NCBI RefSeq assembly: GCF_000185965.1
Contig: NC_014924.1
Span: forward strand, 2,542,001 to 2,606,000
Direction: 5' to 3'
Source: Pseudoxanthomonas suwonensis 11-1
GTDB taxonomy: Bacteria; Pseudomonadota; Gammaproteobacteria; Xanthomonadales; Xanthomonadaceae
Length of the DNA stretch: 64,000 bases
Shown here: positions 50,978-58,607 of the stretch, piece after piece
Layout of the letters: every line of letters starts with the position of its first letter
Numbering within the stretch: position 1 is the stretch's first letter
The notes under the pieces: model-generated
What the model was told of the DNA's origin: nothing
Database searches by the model: none
The model's input: the letters and a program-made list of their open reading frames with translations, nothing else
Position numbers and translations under genes: made by a program

Positions 50978-51466
50978 ATGTCGAAGGCGACCCGTGCCAC
51001 CCGCGCACTGGATGCCGCCGGCGTGGCCTATCGCCTGCACCCGTACGACTACGACGCCGATGCGCAGGCCGCTGCCGGCGGCAAGGGCCTGCAGGCGGCC
51101 GCCGCGCTAGGCATCGCGCCGGCGCGGATGCTGAAGACGCTGATGGCCTGGGTCGATGCCCGGGCGGTGTGCGTGGTCCTGCCCAGCGATCGCCAGCTGC
51201 AACCCAAGGCCCTGGCCGCGGCGACCGGCGGCAAGGCCGCGCGGATGATGGAAGTGGCCGAGGCCGAGCGCCGCACCGGCTACAAGGTCGGCGGGATCAG
51301 CCCGTTCGGCCAGCAGCGCCCGGCACCGACCTGGTTCGAGCAGGACGCGCTGGCGCAGGAAAGCGTGTTCATCAATGCCGGCCAGCGCGGCCTGCTGCTG
51401 GAGCTGGCGCCGGCGGATGCGGTGCGGGTGCTGCAGGCACAGGTGGCGGCGATCAGCCGCCCGTAG
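50978..51466 (+). CDS. ybaK: Cys-tRNA(Pro)/Cys-tRNA(Cys) deacylase YbaK
   Basis: Trans-editing enzyme that clears mischarged Cys-tRNA-Pro. It has 162 residues (E. coli 159). It carries TRALDAAGVAYRLHPYDYD, MLKTLMAWVDARAVCVVLPSDRQLQPKALAAATGGK with the conserved Lys, and GYKVGGISPFGQQRPAPTW (about 102-120). Its TAG stop is part of a GTAGCCCG repeat unit. Confidence 0.93.
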   Translation: MSKATRATRALDAAGVAYRLHPYDYDADAQAAAGGKGLQAAAALGIAPARMLKTLMAWVDARAVCVVLPSDRQLQPKALAAATGGKAARMMEVAEAERRTGYKVGGISPFGQQRPAPTWFEQDALAQESVFINAGQRGLLLELAPADAVRVLQAQVAAISRP

Positions 51467-51615
51467 CCCGACGTAGCCCGGATAAGCGAAGCGCATCCCG
51501 GGATTGATCAGAACAAGGACCTGTTCGCAGCGGAGACGCTTATCCCCAGCATGCGGCGTAGAACCGTGTCCGGGCGAAGTGCCCACGAATCACGAATCCC
51601 CAATCACCAGTCACG
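51463..51615. repeat. Composite intergenic repeat between ybaK and sufT
   Basis: GTAGCCCG occurs twice (51463-51470, 51473-51480), and the second continues as GGATAAGCGAAGCGCATCC. CGCTTATCC at 51537-51545 is the inverted copy of GGATAAGCG at 51480-51488. A second unit, CGAATCACGAATCCCC then AATCACCAGTCACG (51586-51615), belongs to the family at 38338 and 39741. This looks like two different extragenic repeat families side by side. Confidence 0.65.
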
Positions 51616-51653
51616 TACTCCGACGCCACGCCGCCGGAGTACCTGTTGCGGCC

Positions 51654-52205
51654 TCAGAACATCCCGGTCTCGAGACGCGCGGCCTCGGACATCATGTGCC
51701 GGCCCCACGGCGGGTCGAACACCAGCTCGACGTCGGCGTTGGTGATCGTCGGGATCTGCTCGAGCTTGCTGCGCACGTCGTCGACCAGGATCTCGCCCAT
51801 GCCGCAGCCGGGCGCGGTCAGGGTCATCTTCACGTCGATGCTGCGGCTGCCGTCATCCAGGTGCTTGAGGTTGGCCTCGTAGACCAGGCCCAGGTCGACG
51901 ATGTTGAACGGGATCTCGGGGTCGAAGCAGGTGCGCAGCTGGCGCCAGACCATGGCCTCGACTTCCTCGTCGCTCGCGTCGGCGGGCAGGTCCAGCTCCG
52001 GCGGGACTTCCTTGCCGATCGCGTCGGCATCCTTGCCCGCGATGCGGAACAGGTTGCCTTCGACGAAGACGGTGTAGCTGCCGCCCAGTCCCTGGGTGAT
52101 GTAGCCGACGCTTCCGGCCGGAAGGGTCACCGATTCGCCCTGCGGCACCATGACGGCGGCGCAGTCGCGCTCGAAACGGACGGGTTCGCTGCTGCGGGAG
52201 TACAT
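51654..52205 (-). CDS. sufT: Iron-sulfur cluster assembly protein SufT
   Basis: Accessory Fe-S maturation protein with a DUF59/MIP18 domain. It has 183 residues from MYSRSSEPVRFERDC. An N-terminal part (about 20-70, with LPAGSVGYITQGLGGSYTVFVEGN) precedes the DUF59 domain (about 87-165). That domain carries DPEIPFNIVDLGLVYEANL and MTLTAPGCGMGEIL with the cluster-related Cys. It is not next to a suf operon here. Upstream, 78 bp separate it from a divergent membrane-protein gene. Confidence 0.9.
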   Translation of the reverse strand: MYSRSSEPVRFERDCAAVMVPQGESVTLPAGSVGYITQGLGGSYTVFVEGNLFRIAGKDADAIGKEVPPELDLPADASDEEVEAMVWRQLRTCFDPEIPFNIVDLGLVYEANLKHLDDGSRSIDVKMTLTAPGCGMGEILVDDVRSKLEQIPTITNADVELVFDPPWGRHMMSEAARLETGMF

Positions 52206-52282
52206 GGGGCGGATATGGGGCAGCCCGCCCGCGGTTGCAAGCGACGGCCATCGAGGCTGTTGGGAGGCGCTCATTCTAGCGC

Positions 52283-52750
52283 ATGGCCGCTGCGCGTATG
52301 CTTGGCCGCCCCGTCCGGACCGGCCAGATGCCCGCAGCCCCGCTTCGCCCACGATCCCGCCGCGCATGGCTGTGGCTGCCGTTGCTGCTGCTCGGCATGG
52401 CCACCACGGTGGTCGCGTGGAGCTCGCTCGGGCTGGCCAGCGGCCGCCAGCATGGCTGGATCGCGCTGCTGGCGGCGCTGGAAATGGGCCTGATGCTGCG
52501 TCTTGGCGGGATGAGCCCGGGCTGGGGCCGCGCCCTGCTGGGGCTGGCCGGCACCGTGCTGGTGGTGGTGGCGGTGCAGTGGGGCATCGCCTCCGGCCAC
52601 ATCGGCGCGCAGATGGGCATGGCCCCCTGGCAGGCCGTGCCGAAGATGGGCGCGCACTACGTGCTGACCCTCAGCCAGCTCGCCAATACCCGGATCGACC
52701 TGCTGTTCCTGGCGCTTTCGCTGCCGCTGGCCCTGCGCGCAGGACGCTGA
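52283..52750 (+). CDS. Small membrane protein of unknown function
   Basis: A 155-residue reading (140 if it starts at MPAAPLRPRS, base 52328). It has a basic N-terminus (RPRSRRAW) followed by four hydrophobic segments (about 29-47, 58-74, 84-101, 130-152). It contains HIGAQMGMAPWQAVPKMGAHYVLTLSQL in the last loop, which is more polar. I recognise no family. Base composition matches the neighbours and codon use looks normal, so it is probably real. Confidence 0.6.
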   Translation: MAAARMLGRPVRTGQMPAAPLRPRSRRAWLWLPLLLLGMATTVVAWSSLGLASGRQHGWIALLAALEMGLMLRLGGMSPGWGRALLGLAGTVLVVVAVQWGIASGHIGAQMGMAPWQAVPKMGAHYVLTLSQLANTRIDLLFLALSLPLALRAGR

Positions 52751-52771
52751 TTTCCGCCAGCGGCAACGGGT

Positions 52772-53060
52772 TCAGGCGGCGTCGTCCAGGCATCGGCCGA
52801 GCAGCGCGACGGCCTCGCGGATCCCGGCCGTGGTCAGGCTGGCGAAACCACGCAGCAGGCCGGCACGGCCCGGCGGCCAAGTAGTACGGCGCGATCGCGT
52901 AGAGACCCAGGCCGCGCCCCTGGGCATGTGCGATCAGCGCATCGCCGGCCGCGGCGTCGCGACCGTGTAGCCAGGCCACCAGGTGCATGCCGGCGCGCGG
53001 GTCCTCCACCTGCCGCTGGCGGTCTTGCGCGCGGAGTCCTTCCAGCAGCACCTCGCGAAG
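52772..53060 (-). pseudogene. Remnant of a MocR/GntR-type PLP-dependent regulator, C-terminal end, frameshifted
   Basis: On the minus strand, [47 protein letters not shown] match the small-domain end of the aminotransferase-like region of MocR regulators. After APYYL the frame shifts near 52870-52880, and the expected end continues in another frame as GRAGLLRGFASLTTAG then IREAVALLGRCLDDAA and stop. The N-terminal DNA-binding domain and most of the aminotransferase fold are missing. The fragment abuts a receptor remnant on the other strand. Family call is from these motifs. Confidence 0.65.
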
Positions 53061-53419
53061 CCAGCCTGGACTGGGAGAACGGGCCCTGGGGCGCGACCTG
53101 GGGCACGCGCTACTACTCCTCGCAGAAAGAAACCTGCTTTTCGGCATCGCTGTTCCCGGAGGAATGCACGGACCCGGACTACGTCGCCGCGAATCCGGCG
53201 CATACGCGCGCGACCAGGAAGGTCGGGGCCAACACCTTCCACGACCTCGAGCTGCGCTGGAACGCGCCCTGGGAGGCGACGGTGGCAATCGGGGCCAACA
53301 ACGTGTTCGACCACGTCGGCCCGGTGCTGTACAGCCAGCCCAGCGCCAACGTGCCCACCGGCCAGTTCGACATCGGCCGGTTCGTGTACATGAAGTACCA
53401 GCAGCGGTTCTGGGGAGGA
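53061..53419 (+). pseudogene. Remnant of a TonB-dependent receptor, C-terminal end
   Basis: Translated from 53060 the frame reads SLDWENGPWGATWGTRYYSS, then FHDLELRWNAPWEATVAIGANNVFDHVGPVLYS and ends with FDIGRFVYMKYQQRF. These are the closing strands of a TonB-dependent outer-membrane receptor, with the terminal aromatic residue. About 118 residues of a protein usually over 700 residues remain, with no start. No stop follows the terminal Phe; the frame runs on into pntB. It was joined by rearrangement to the MocR remnant at about 53060. Confidence 0.7.
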
Positions 53420-53453
53420 TGGCGCCCGGTAACGACCAGGCGCCATCGCGGCG

Positions 53454-54884
53454 TCAGTGGCCGCCGTCCAGCGCCTTCAGTTCGCTGACCAGGGCGTTGG
53501 CCATCTCGGCGCCGTCGCCGTAGAGCATGCGGGTGTTGTCGGCATAGAAAAGCGCGTTCTCGATGCCGGCAAAGCCCGTGCCCTTGCCGCGCTTGATGAC
53601 GATGGTGTTCTTCGACTCGACCACGTCCAGGATCGGCATGCCGTAGATCGGGCTGGCCGGATCGGTCCTGGCGACCGGGTTGACCACGTCGTTGGCACCG
53701 ATCACCAGCGACACGTCGGTGTTCGGGAACTCCGGGTTGATGTCGTCCATGTCGGCGATCAGGTCGTAGGGCACGCCGGCCTCGGCCAGCAGCACGTTCA
53801 TGTGCCCGGGCATGCGTCCGGCCACCGGATGGATGGCGAACTTCACCTTCACCCCGCGCTCGATCAGGCGCTGCGCCAGTTCCCAGATCTTGTGCTGGGC
53901 CTGGGCCACCGCCAGGCCGTAGCCGGGGACAATCACCACGCGCTCGGCGTAGGCCATCATCGCGGCCACGTCGCCGGCCTCGATCGGCTTCTGCGAGCCG
54001 CTGATCTCCTGCGCCTGGCCACCACCGCCGAAGCTGCCGAACAGCACGCCGGAGATCGGCCGGTTCATCGCCTTGGCCATCAGCCTGGTCAGCAGGATGC
54101 CTGCCGCGCCGACCATCATGCCGGCAATGATCAGCGCCTCGTTGCCCAGCACGTAGCCTTCGAACGACACCGCCAGGCCGGTGAACGCGTTGTACAGCGA
54201 GATCACCACCGGCATGTCGGCGCCGCCGATCGGCAGGGTCATCAGCACGCCCAGCAGCAGGGCAAGCACGAAGAAGCCGATGATCACCGCCGGCTGCAGG
54301 CTGATGGCCGCCCACGCGCCCAGCACCACCATCGCCAGTGCGACCAGCAGGTTGAACGCCTGCTGGCCGGGGAACACCAGGCGCTTGTCGAGGCGGCCGT
54401 CGAGCTTGGCCCAGGCGATGATCGAACCGGACAGCGACACCGCGCCGATCGCCGAACCCAGTACCGCCAGCGACAGCACCACCACGCCGGGGCCGGCCAC
54501 CGGCACCCCGCCGGGCACGGCGTGGACCAGGCTGGAATAGCGCAGCAGTTCCACCGCACCGATCGCCGCGGCCGAACCGCCGCCCATGCCGTTGTAGAGG
54601 GCCACCATCTGCGGCATGTCGGTGATCGCCACCTTCTTGCCGGAGACCCAGGCCACCACCGTGCCCAGCACCAGCGCGGTGACGATCAGCGGCAGGTTGT
54701 GCAGGCCCGGCAGCAGGAAGGTCGCGAAAGTCGCCACCAGCATGCCCAGCCCCGCCCAGCGGATGCCGCTGCGCGCGGTGGCCGGCGAGGCCATGCGCTG
54801 CAGGCCGAGCAGGAACAGCGTGGCCGCCACCAGGTAGCTGGCACCGACCAGCCAGGTACGGATATCGAATTCGCCGCCACTCAT
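53454..54884 (-). CDS. pntB: Proton-translocating NAD(P) transhydrogenase, beta subunit
   Basis: Membrane and NADP-binding subunit of the pump that makes NADPH from NADH using the proton gradient. It has 476 residues (E. coli 462). About eight helices fill residues 10-270. The NADP domain (dIII) holds GYGLAVAQAQHKIWEL, RMPGHMNVLLAEAGVPYD, IGANDVVNPVARTD, KRGKGTGFAGIENALFY and DNTRMLYGDGAEM near the end. Its ATG overlaps the stop of the unknown gene upstream (ATGA). Confidence 0.97.
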   Translation of the reverse strand: MSGGEFDIRTWLVGASYLVAATLFLLGLQRMASPATARSGIRWAGLGMLVATFATFLLPGLHNLPLIVTALVLGTVVAWVSGKKVAITDMPQMVALYNGMGGGSAAAIGAVELLRYSSLVHAVPGGVPVAGPGVVVLSLAVLGSAIGAVSLSGSIIAWAKLDGRLDKRLVFPGQQAFNLLVALAMVVLGAWAAISLQPAVIIGFFVLALLLGVLMTLPIGGADMPVVISLYNAFTGLAVSFEGYVLGNEALIIAGMMVGAAGILLTRLMAKAMNRPISGVLFGSFGGGGQAQEISGSQKPIEAGDVAAMMAYAERVVIVPGYGLAVAQAQHKIWELAQRLIERGVKVKFAIHPVAGRMPGHMNVLLAEAGVPYDLIADMDDINPEFPNTDVSLVIGANDVVNPVARTDPASPIYGMPILDVVESKNTIVIKRGKGTGFAGIENALFYADNTRMLYGDGAEMANALVSELKALDGGH

Positions 54885-55375
54885 GCCTCGTCCCCTTCGT
54901 TGCCCGTGCGCGCCGCGCGCGACGGGTTACGGTCCAGTCGATGGTGTTCGAACATCCCGATCGCGGTCTTCAGCAGCGCGAACATGCCCAGGCCCAGCCC
55001 CACCAGGCCCATCGCCAGCTGCGACCAGCGCGCGCCGCCCAGGTAAAGCCCGGCCACGCCGCTGCCGAGACTCAGCACCACGGCGGCGGCGATGAACCCG
55101 ATCATCCGGCTGCCCTTGCGCGGATCCTCCAAGACCCGGCGCGACACCTCGTTCTGGGTGGTCGTCGGATCCTGCAGCGAGGAGAAACCGATACCGATGC
55201 CGGCGTGCAGCATGGCCAGGTTGAGGTCGGCGAAGATCGTGGAGAAGCCGTTGGTGTAGGGCCGGATCACGTAGGCCAGGGCCAGCAGCATGAACGGGTA
55301 CTGCAGGTAGCTCGCCACCTGGAACAGCTGGCGCGAGCCGTACCGGCCGCGCGCCGCCGCCTCATGGCCGCTCAC
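54881..55375 (-). CDS. Four-helix membrane protein of unknown function inside the pnt operon
   Basis: A 164-residue protein with hydrophobic segments at about 16-38, 46-66, 90-112 and 118-140. It contains LQYPFMLLALAYVIRPYTNGFSTIF, HAGIGIGFSSLQDPTTTQNEV and RRVLEDPRKGSRMIGF, and a charged C-terminus. It starts at a GTG in a GTGA overlap with the pntAB stop and ends in an ATGA overlap with the pntB start. That means it is made in step with both transhydrogenase subunits. I recognise no family; it is not a known Pnt subunit. A role in assembly or regulation of the transhydrogenase is inference from context. Confidence 0.8.
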   Translation of the reverse strand: MSGHEAAARGRYGSRQLFQVASYLQYPFMLLALAYVIRPYTNGFSTIFADLNLAMLHAGIGIGFSSLQDPTTTQNEVSRRVLEDPRKGSRMIGFIAAAVVLSLGSGVAGLYLGGARWSQLAMGLVGLGLGMFALLKTAIGMFEHHRLDRNPSRAARTGNEGDEA

Positions 55376-55680
55376 TTGCCACCTGCGCCGGCGGCCGGCT
55401 TCCGGCTGCTCTTGAACATGTCGAGCATGCGCTCGGTCACCACGTAGCCGCCCGCCGCGTTGCCCGCGCCCAGGGCCACGGCGATGAAGCCCAGCGCCTT
55501 CTCCAGCGTGGTATCGGCATGTCCCAGGACCACCATCGCGCCGATAAGCACCGCGCCATGGATGAAGTTGGAGCCGGACATCAGCGGCGTATGCAGGATC
55601 ACCGGCACCCGCGAGATGATCACGTGGCCCGCGATCGCCGCGAGCATGAAGATGTACAGCGCTACGAAACCGTCGTTCAT
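55372..55680 (-). CDS. pntAB: Transhydrogenase alpha subunit, membrane part
   Basis: Small membrane half of the split alpha subunit, 102 residues. Three helices (about 6-24, 38-56, 61-79) carry LYIFMLAAIAGHVIISRVP and HTPLMSGSNFIHGAVLIGAMVVLG, the typical dII start. The stop is in a GTGA overlap with the next gene. The soluble half, pntAA, lies 1.6 kb upstream beyond three plus-strand genes, an unusual separation. Upstream bases show TATCAT (55717-55722) and TTGACA (55749-55754), 26 bases apart, which may mark its own weak promoter. Confidence 0.93.
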   Translation of the reverse strand: MNDGFVALYIFMLAAIAGHVIISRVPVILHTPLMSGSNFIHGAVLIGAMVVLGHADTTLEKALGFIAVALGAGNAAGGYVVTERMLDMFKSSRKPAAGAGGK

Positions 55681-55893
55681 GGCGTCCTGACTCTCCCCGG
55701 GCACACGCCCGTCCGGATGATAACCGCAGCCTGAACCCGGAAGGCGGCTGTCAACCGCGGCCCTGCCCGCGCGTTTACTGGCATGTCGATCCCACTCGGA
55801 AGGGTGCAGATGAAACCGCCGCTCCTGCTGTCGCCACGCGCATCCGCCGCCGGCTCCGGTCCGACGCGGCAATCGCCCGCCGGCCGCTAAGCT

Positions 55894-56469
55894 GTGCTGG
55901 TGACCACGCCCGCACCGCCCGAGATGGAAGCGCCCGCCGCCGCGGCCTGGGGTTCGCTGGACGCGTTCCTGGCCGAGGTCGGCACCCGCGCGTTCCGTTT
56001 CGCCGAGGCCGGCCTGCGCAACCGCGACGACGCCCTGGACGCGGTTCAGGACGCGATGATGCGCATGATCGCCTACCAGGACCGCCCGGCCGCCGAGTGG
56101 ACGCCGCTGTTCTGGAGCATCCTGCGGCGCCGGATCATCGACCTGCAGCGGCGCTCGCGCTTCCGCCTGCGCTGGATGCTGCCGGCAGTGGCCAACGACG
56201 ATCCGCGCGGCGAGGACACCGGCATCGACTGGGCCGACACCGGCCCCGGCCCGGCCGAGACCCAGGAGCGCGGCGAGACCTACGCGCGCCTGGTCGAGGC
56301 GCTGCGCACCCTGCCGGCACGCCAGCGCGAGGCCTTCACCCTGCGCGTGCTGGAGGAGCTGGACGTGGCCACCACCGCCCAGGTGATGGGCTGTTCGGAA
56401 GGCTCGGTGAAAACCCACCTGTCGCGTGCGCGGCAGGCCCTGAACTTGCAACTGGAGGACGTCCTGTGA
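55894..56469 (+). CDS. ECF-type RNA polymerase sigma factor
   Basis: A 191-residue sigma-70-family factor with regions 2 and 4 only. Region 2 is at about residues 22-92 (RNRDDALDAVQDAMMRMI, then WSILRRRIIDLQRRSRF, the -10 binding part). Region 4 is about 135-182 (LRTLPARQREAFTLRVLEEL, then CSEGSVKTHLSRARQAL, the helix-turn-helix). Two GTG starts are possible (55894 and 55900). Its TGA overlaps the next GTG (GTGA). It lies in a three-gene plus-strand module inserted between pntAA and pntAB. Its regulon is unknown. Confidence 0.9.
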   Translation: MLVTTPAPPEMEAPAAAAWGSLDAFLAEVGTRAFRFAEAGLRNRDDALDAVQDAMMRMIAYQDRPAAEWTPLFWSILRRRIIDLQRRSRFRLRWMLPAVANDDPRGEDTGIDWADTGPGPAETQERGETYARLVEALRTLPARQREAFTLRVLEELDVATTAQVMGCSEGSVKTHLSRARQALNLQLEDVL

Positions 56470-56822
56470 CGACCGCGCCCGAACCCATCGACCGTCGCGC
56501 CCGGCAGCTGCACGCCGAAGCGCTGGCGCATGTCTCGCCCGAGGTGCGTGCGCGCCTGCGCCGGGCACGCCAGCAAGCGATGGCGGCCGGCACCGCACGT
56601 CCATGGTGGCGGCTGCCGCCGTGGCTGGCCGGTGGCGCCGTGGCCGCGGCCCTGGTCGTGGCGGTGGCGCTGCGCCCGGATCCGGGCCTGCCGGCACCGG
56701 ATGCCGGCAACGCGGGCCCGGCCATGGCCACGGTCGTGGATCCGGCCGCGACCCTGGAAGAGGATCCCGGCTTCTACCTGTGGCTGGCGTCGGCCGACGT
56801 CACCGCCCTGGCCCTGGAGTGA
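56466..56822 (+). CDS. Single-span membrane protein, DUF3619-like, probable anti-sigma partner
   Basis: A 118-residue protein from a GTG (M-TTAPEPIDRRARQLH) overlapping the sigma-factor stop. A cytoplasmic, Arg/Ala-rich helix (HAEALAHVSPEVRARLRRARQQA, about 15-38) is followed by one hydrophobic span (about 54-70) and an outer tail ending ASADVTALALE. The family guess, DUF3619, comes from the order sigma factor, DUF3619, DUF3106 seen in betaproteobacteria. Anti-sigma function is an inference from topology and coupling. Confidence 0.65.
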   Translation: MTTAPEPIDRRARQLHAEALAHVSPEVRARLRRARQQAMAAGTARPWWRLPPWLAGGAVAAALVVAVALRPDPGLPAPDAGNAGPAMATVVDPAATLEEDPGFYLWLASADVTALALE

Positions 56823-56827
56823 GCGCC

Positions 56828-57286
56828 ATGGAACTTCGCCTGACCCTCAGCCTGACGGCCGCCCTGCTGCTGCCCGGCCTTGCCATCGCCGCCGACGCCC
56901 ACGCGGACACCGCGCCCGCGGCCAGCCGCCAGGCGGAACTGCCGGCCTGGGAACAGCTGAGCGCCGAACAGCGCGAGCTGCTCATCTCGCCGCTGCGCGA
57001 CCGCTGGAACGCGCAACCGCAGGAACGCGCGCGCATGCTCGAGCACGCCAAACGCTGGAAGGCGCTGCCGCCGGAGGCTCGCGAGCGGGCCCGCAAGGGC
57101 GTGCACCGCTTCGAGCAGATGGATCCGGAACAGCGCAGGATCGCGCGGGCGATCTTCGCCGCCACCCGCGACATGAGCCCGGAGCAGCGCGAGCAGTTCC
57201 GCAAGGACTGGGCACGGATGAGTCCCGCCCAGCGCCAGGAGTGGCTGCGCAAGCACCCGGCGCCGGAAGGCGGCAGGGGCCGCTGA
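56828..57286 (+). CDS. DUF3106 periplasmic protein
   Basis: A 152-residue protein with a signal peptide (MELRLTLSLTAALLLPGLAIAAD, cleavage about 21-22). The remainder is highly charged and helical, with repeated patterns such as SAEQRELLISPLRDRWN, PPEARERARKGVHRFEQMD, SPEQREQFRKDWARM and SPAQRQEWLRKHPAP. The repeats of EQR.xxx.W/F resemble the Spy/CpxP and DUF3106 type. It starts 5 bp after the previous gene. A sensing or chaperone-like role for envelope stress is plausible but unproven. Confidence 0.8.
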   Translation: MELRLTLSLTAALLLPGLAIAADAHADTAPAASRQAELPAWEQLSAEQRELLISPLRDRWNAQPQERARMLEHAKRWKALPPEARERARKGVHRFEQMDPEQRRIARAIFAATRDMSPEQREQFRKDWARMSPAQRQEWLRKHPAPEGGRGR

Positions 57287-57314
57287 GGGCGGCGTTGCCG
57301 GAACGCGACGCGGC

Positions 57315-58427
57315 TCAGGCCGCGTCGACTGCCGCGGGCGTGGCCGGCGGTTCCGGCCAGGCGGTTTTCGCCAACAGTTCGTCGTTCCAGTCGAAGGACA
57401 GCGCGCCGTCCTTCAGGAACAGGGCCACGAAGTTGTAGACGTTGCGCGCGTACATCTCGCTGGCATGCACCGCGCCCATGCTGGCGAGGTTGAGCGGACC
57501 GGCAACTGTCACGCCCTGGTGGTCGATGGTCTCGCCGCGCACGGTCAGTTCGCAGTTGCCGCCGGTCTCGGCGGCCAGGTCCACGATCACGCTGCCGGGC
57601 TTCATCCCGTCCACCATCGCCGCGCTGATGATCTTCGGCGCCGGCCGCCCCGGTACCGCGGCGGTGCACACGATCACGTCGATGTTGCGCACATGCTCGG
57701 CCAGGCGGCGCTGCTGCTCGGCGCGCTCCTCGTCGGTCAGCGCGCGCGCGTAGCCACCCTCGCCCGCGGCGCTGACGCCCAGGTCCAGGAACTTGCCGCC
57801 CAGCGACTCGATCTGCTCGCGGGTTTCCGGACGCACGTCGAAACCCTCCACCTGCGCGCCCAGCCGGCGCGCGGTGGCGATGGCCTGCAGGCCGGCCACG
57901 CCGGCGCCGACGATCAGCACCCTGGACGGGCGGATGGTGCCGGCGGCGGTGGTCAGCATCGGGAAGAAGCGCGGTGCCAGCTGTGCAGCGATCAGCACCG
58001 CCTTGTAACCGGCCATGCCGGCCTGCGAGCTGAGCACGTCCATGGCCTGGGCGCGGGTGGTACGCGGCAGGCGCTCAAGCGGGAAGGAACGGATGCCGCG
58101 TGCCTGCAGGGCGGCGGCGCGGGCCTCGTCGGCCTGCGGATGCAGCATGCCGACCAGCACCGCACCCTCGCGCAGCGCGCCGAGGGCCCCGGCCGGCGGC
58201 GGCTGCACGCACAGCACAACCTCGGCGGCGGCGCGGGCCTCGCCGGCGGCCAGCACCGCCCCAGCCTCGGCATAGGCCTGGTCGGTGACGCCCGCACCCA
58301 GTCCGGCGCCCGGCTCGACCCGCACGGTGGCGCCCGCGGCAACCAGCTTGCGCACCGTTTCCGGCGTGGCGGCGACGCGGCGCTCGCCCGCGGCGGTTTC
58401 CTTCAGCACCAGCACTTCCACTGCCAT
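57315..58427 (-). CDS. pntAA: Transhydrogenase alpha subunit, NAD-binding part
   Basis: Soluble NAD(H)-binding domain I of the transhydrogenase, 370 residues and no membrane helices, so the alpha subunit is of the split type. It carries LKETAAGERRVAATPETVRKL at the start, RTTRAQAMDVLSSQAGMAGYKAV (about 122-144), the Rossmann motif VLIVGAGVAGLQAIATARRLGAQV near 170-193 and GSVIVDLAAETGGNCELT. It ends before the three-gene plus-strand module, so it is separated from pntAB. It needs to be expressed with pntAB and pntB. Confidence 0.96.
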   Translation of the reverse strand: MAVEVLVLKETAAGERRVAATPETVRKLVAAGATVRVEPGAGLGAGVTDQAYAEAGAVLAAGEARAAAEVVLCVQPPPAGALGALREGAVLVGMLHPQADEARAAALQARGIRSFPLERLPRTTRAQAMDVLSSQAGMAGYKAVLIAAQLAPRFFPMLTTAAGTIRPSRVLIVGAGVAGLQAIATARRLGAQVEGFDVRPETREQIESLGGKFLDLGVSAAGEGGYARALTDEERAEQQRRLAEHVRNIDVIVCTAAVPGRPAPKIISAAMVDGMKPGSVIVDLAAETGGNCELTVRGETIDHQGVTVAGPLNLASMGAVHASEMYARNVYNFVALFLKDGALSFDWNDELLAKTAWPEPPATPAAVDAA

Positions 58428-58607
58428 GCCGCGTTCCCCTCGCGATGTCGGATCGCCCGGATGCTAGCAAACGCCGGTCGCCGCGGTCCGTTTGGTTTCA
58501 GCGGCATGCATCGGCCATGACGTGCGGGCGCGCGCGGCGATGGGCGCGCGGCGGAGGCCGCGCCCGGCAATCGGCAGGGGAGCGGGCGCGACACGCGCCC
58601 GCGTGGC

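Noticed and set aside
51616-51650. GTACTCCG/CGGAGTAC inverted repeat as a sufT terminator
   Set aside because: The stem is only eight pairs around a long loop and has no T-run; too weak to call.
55810-55890. Short plus-strand ORF (27 codons) before the sigma factor, preceded by AAGGGTG
   Set aside because: No family match and a composition like the surrounding leader; a ribosome-like site alone is not enough.
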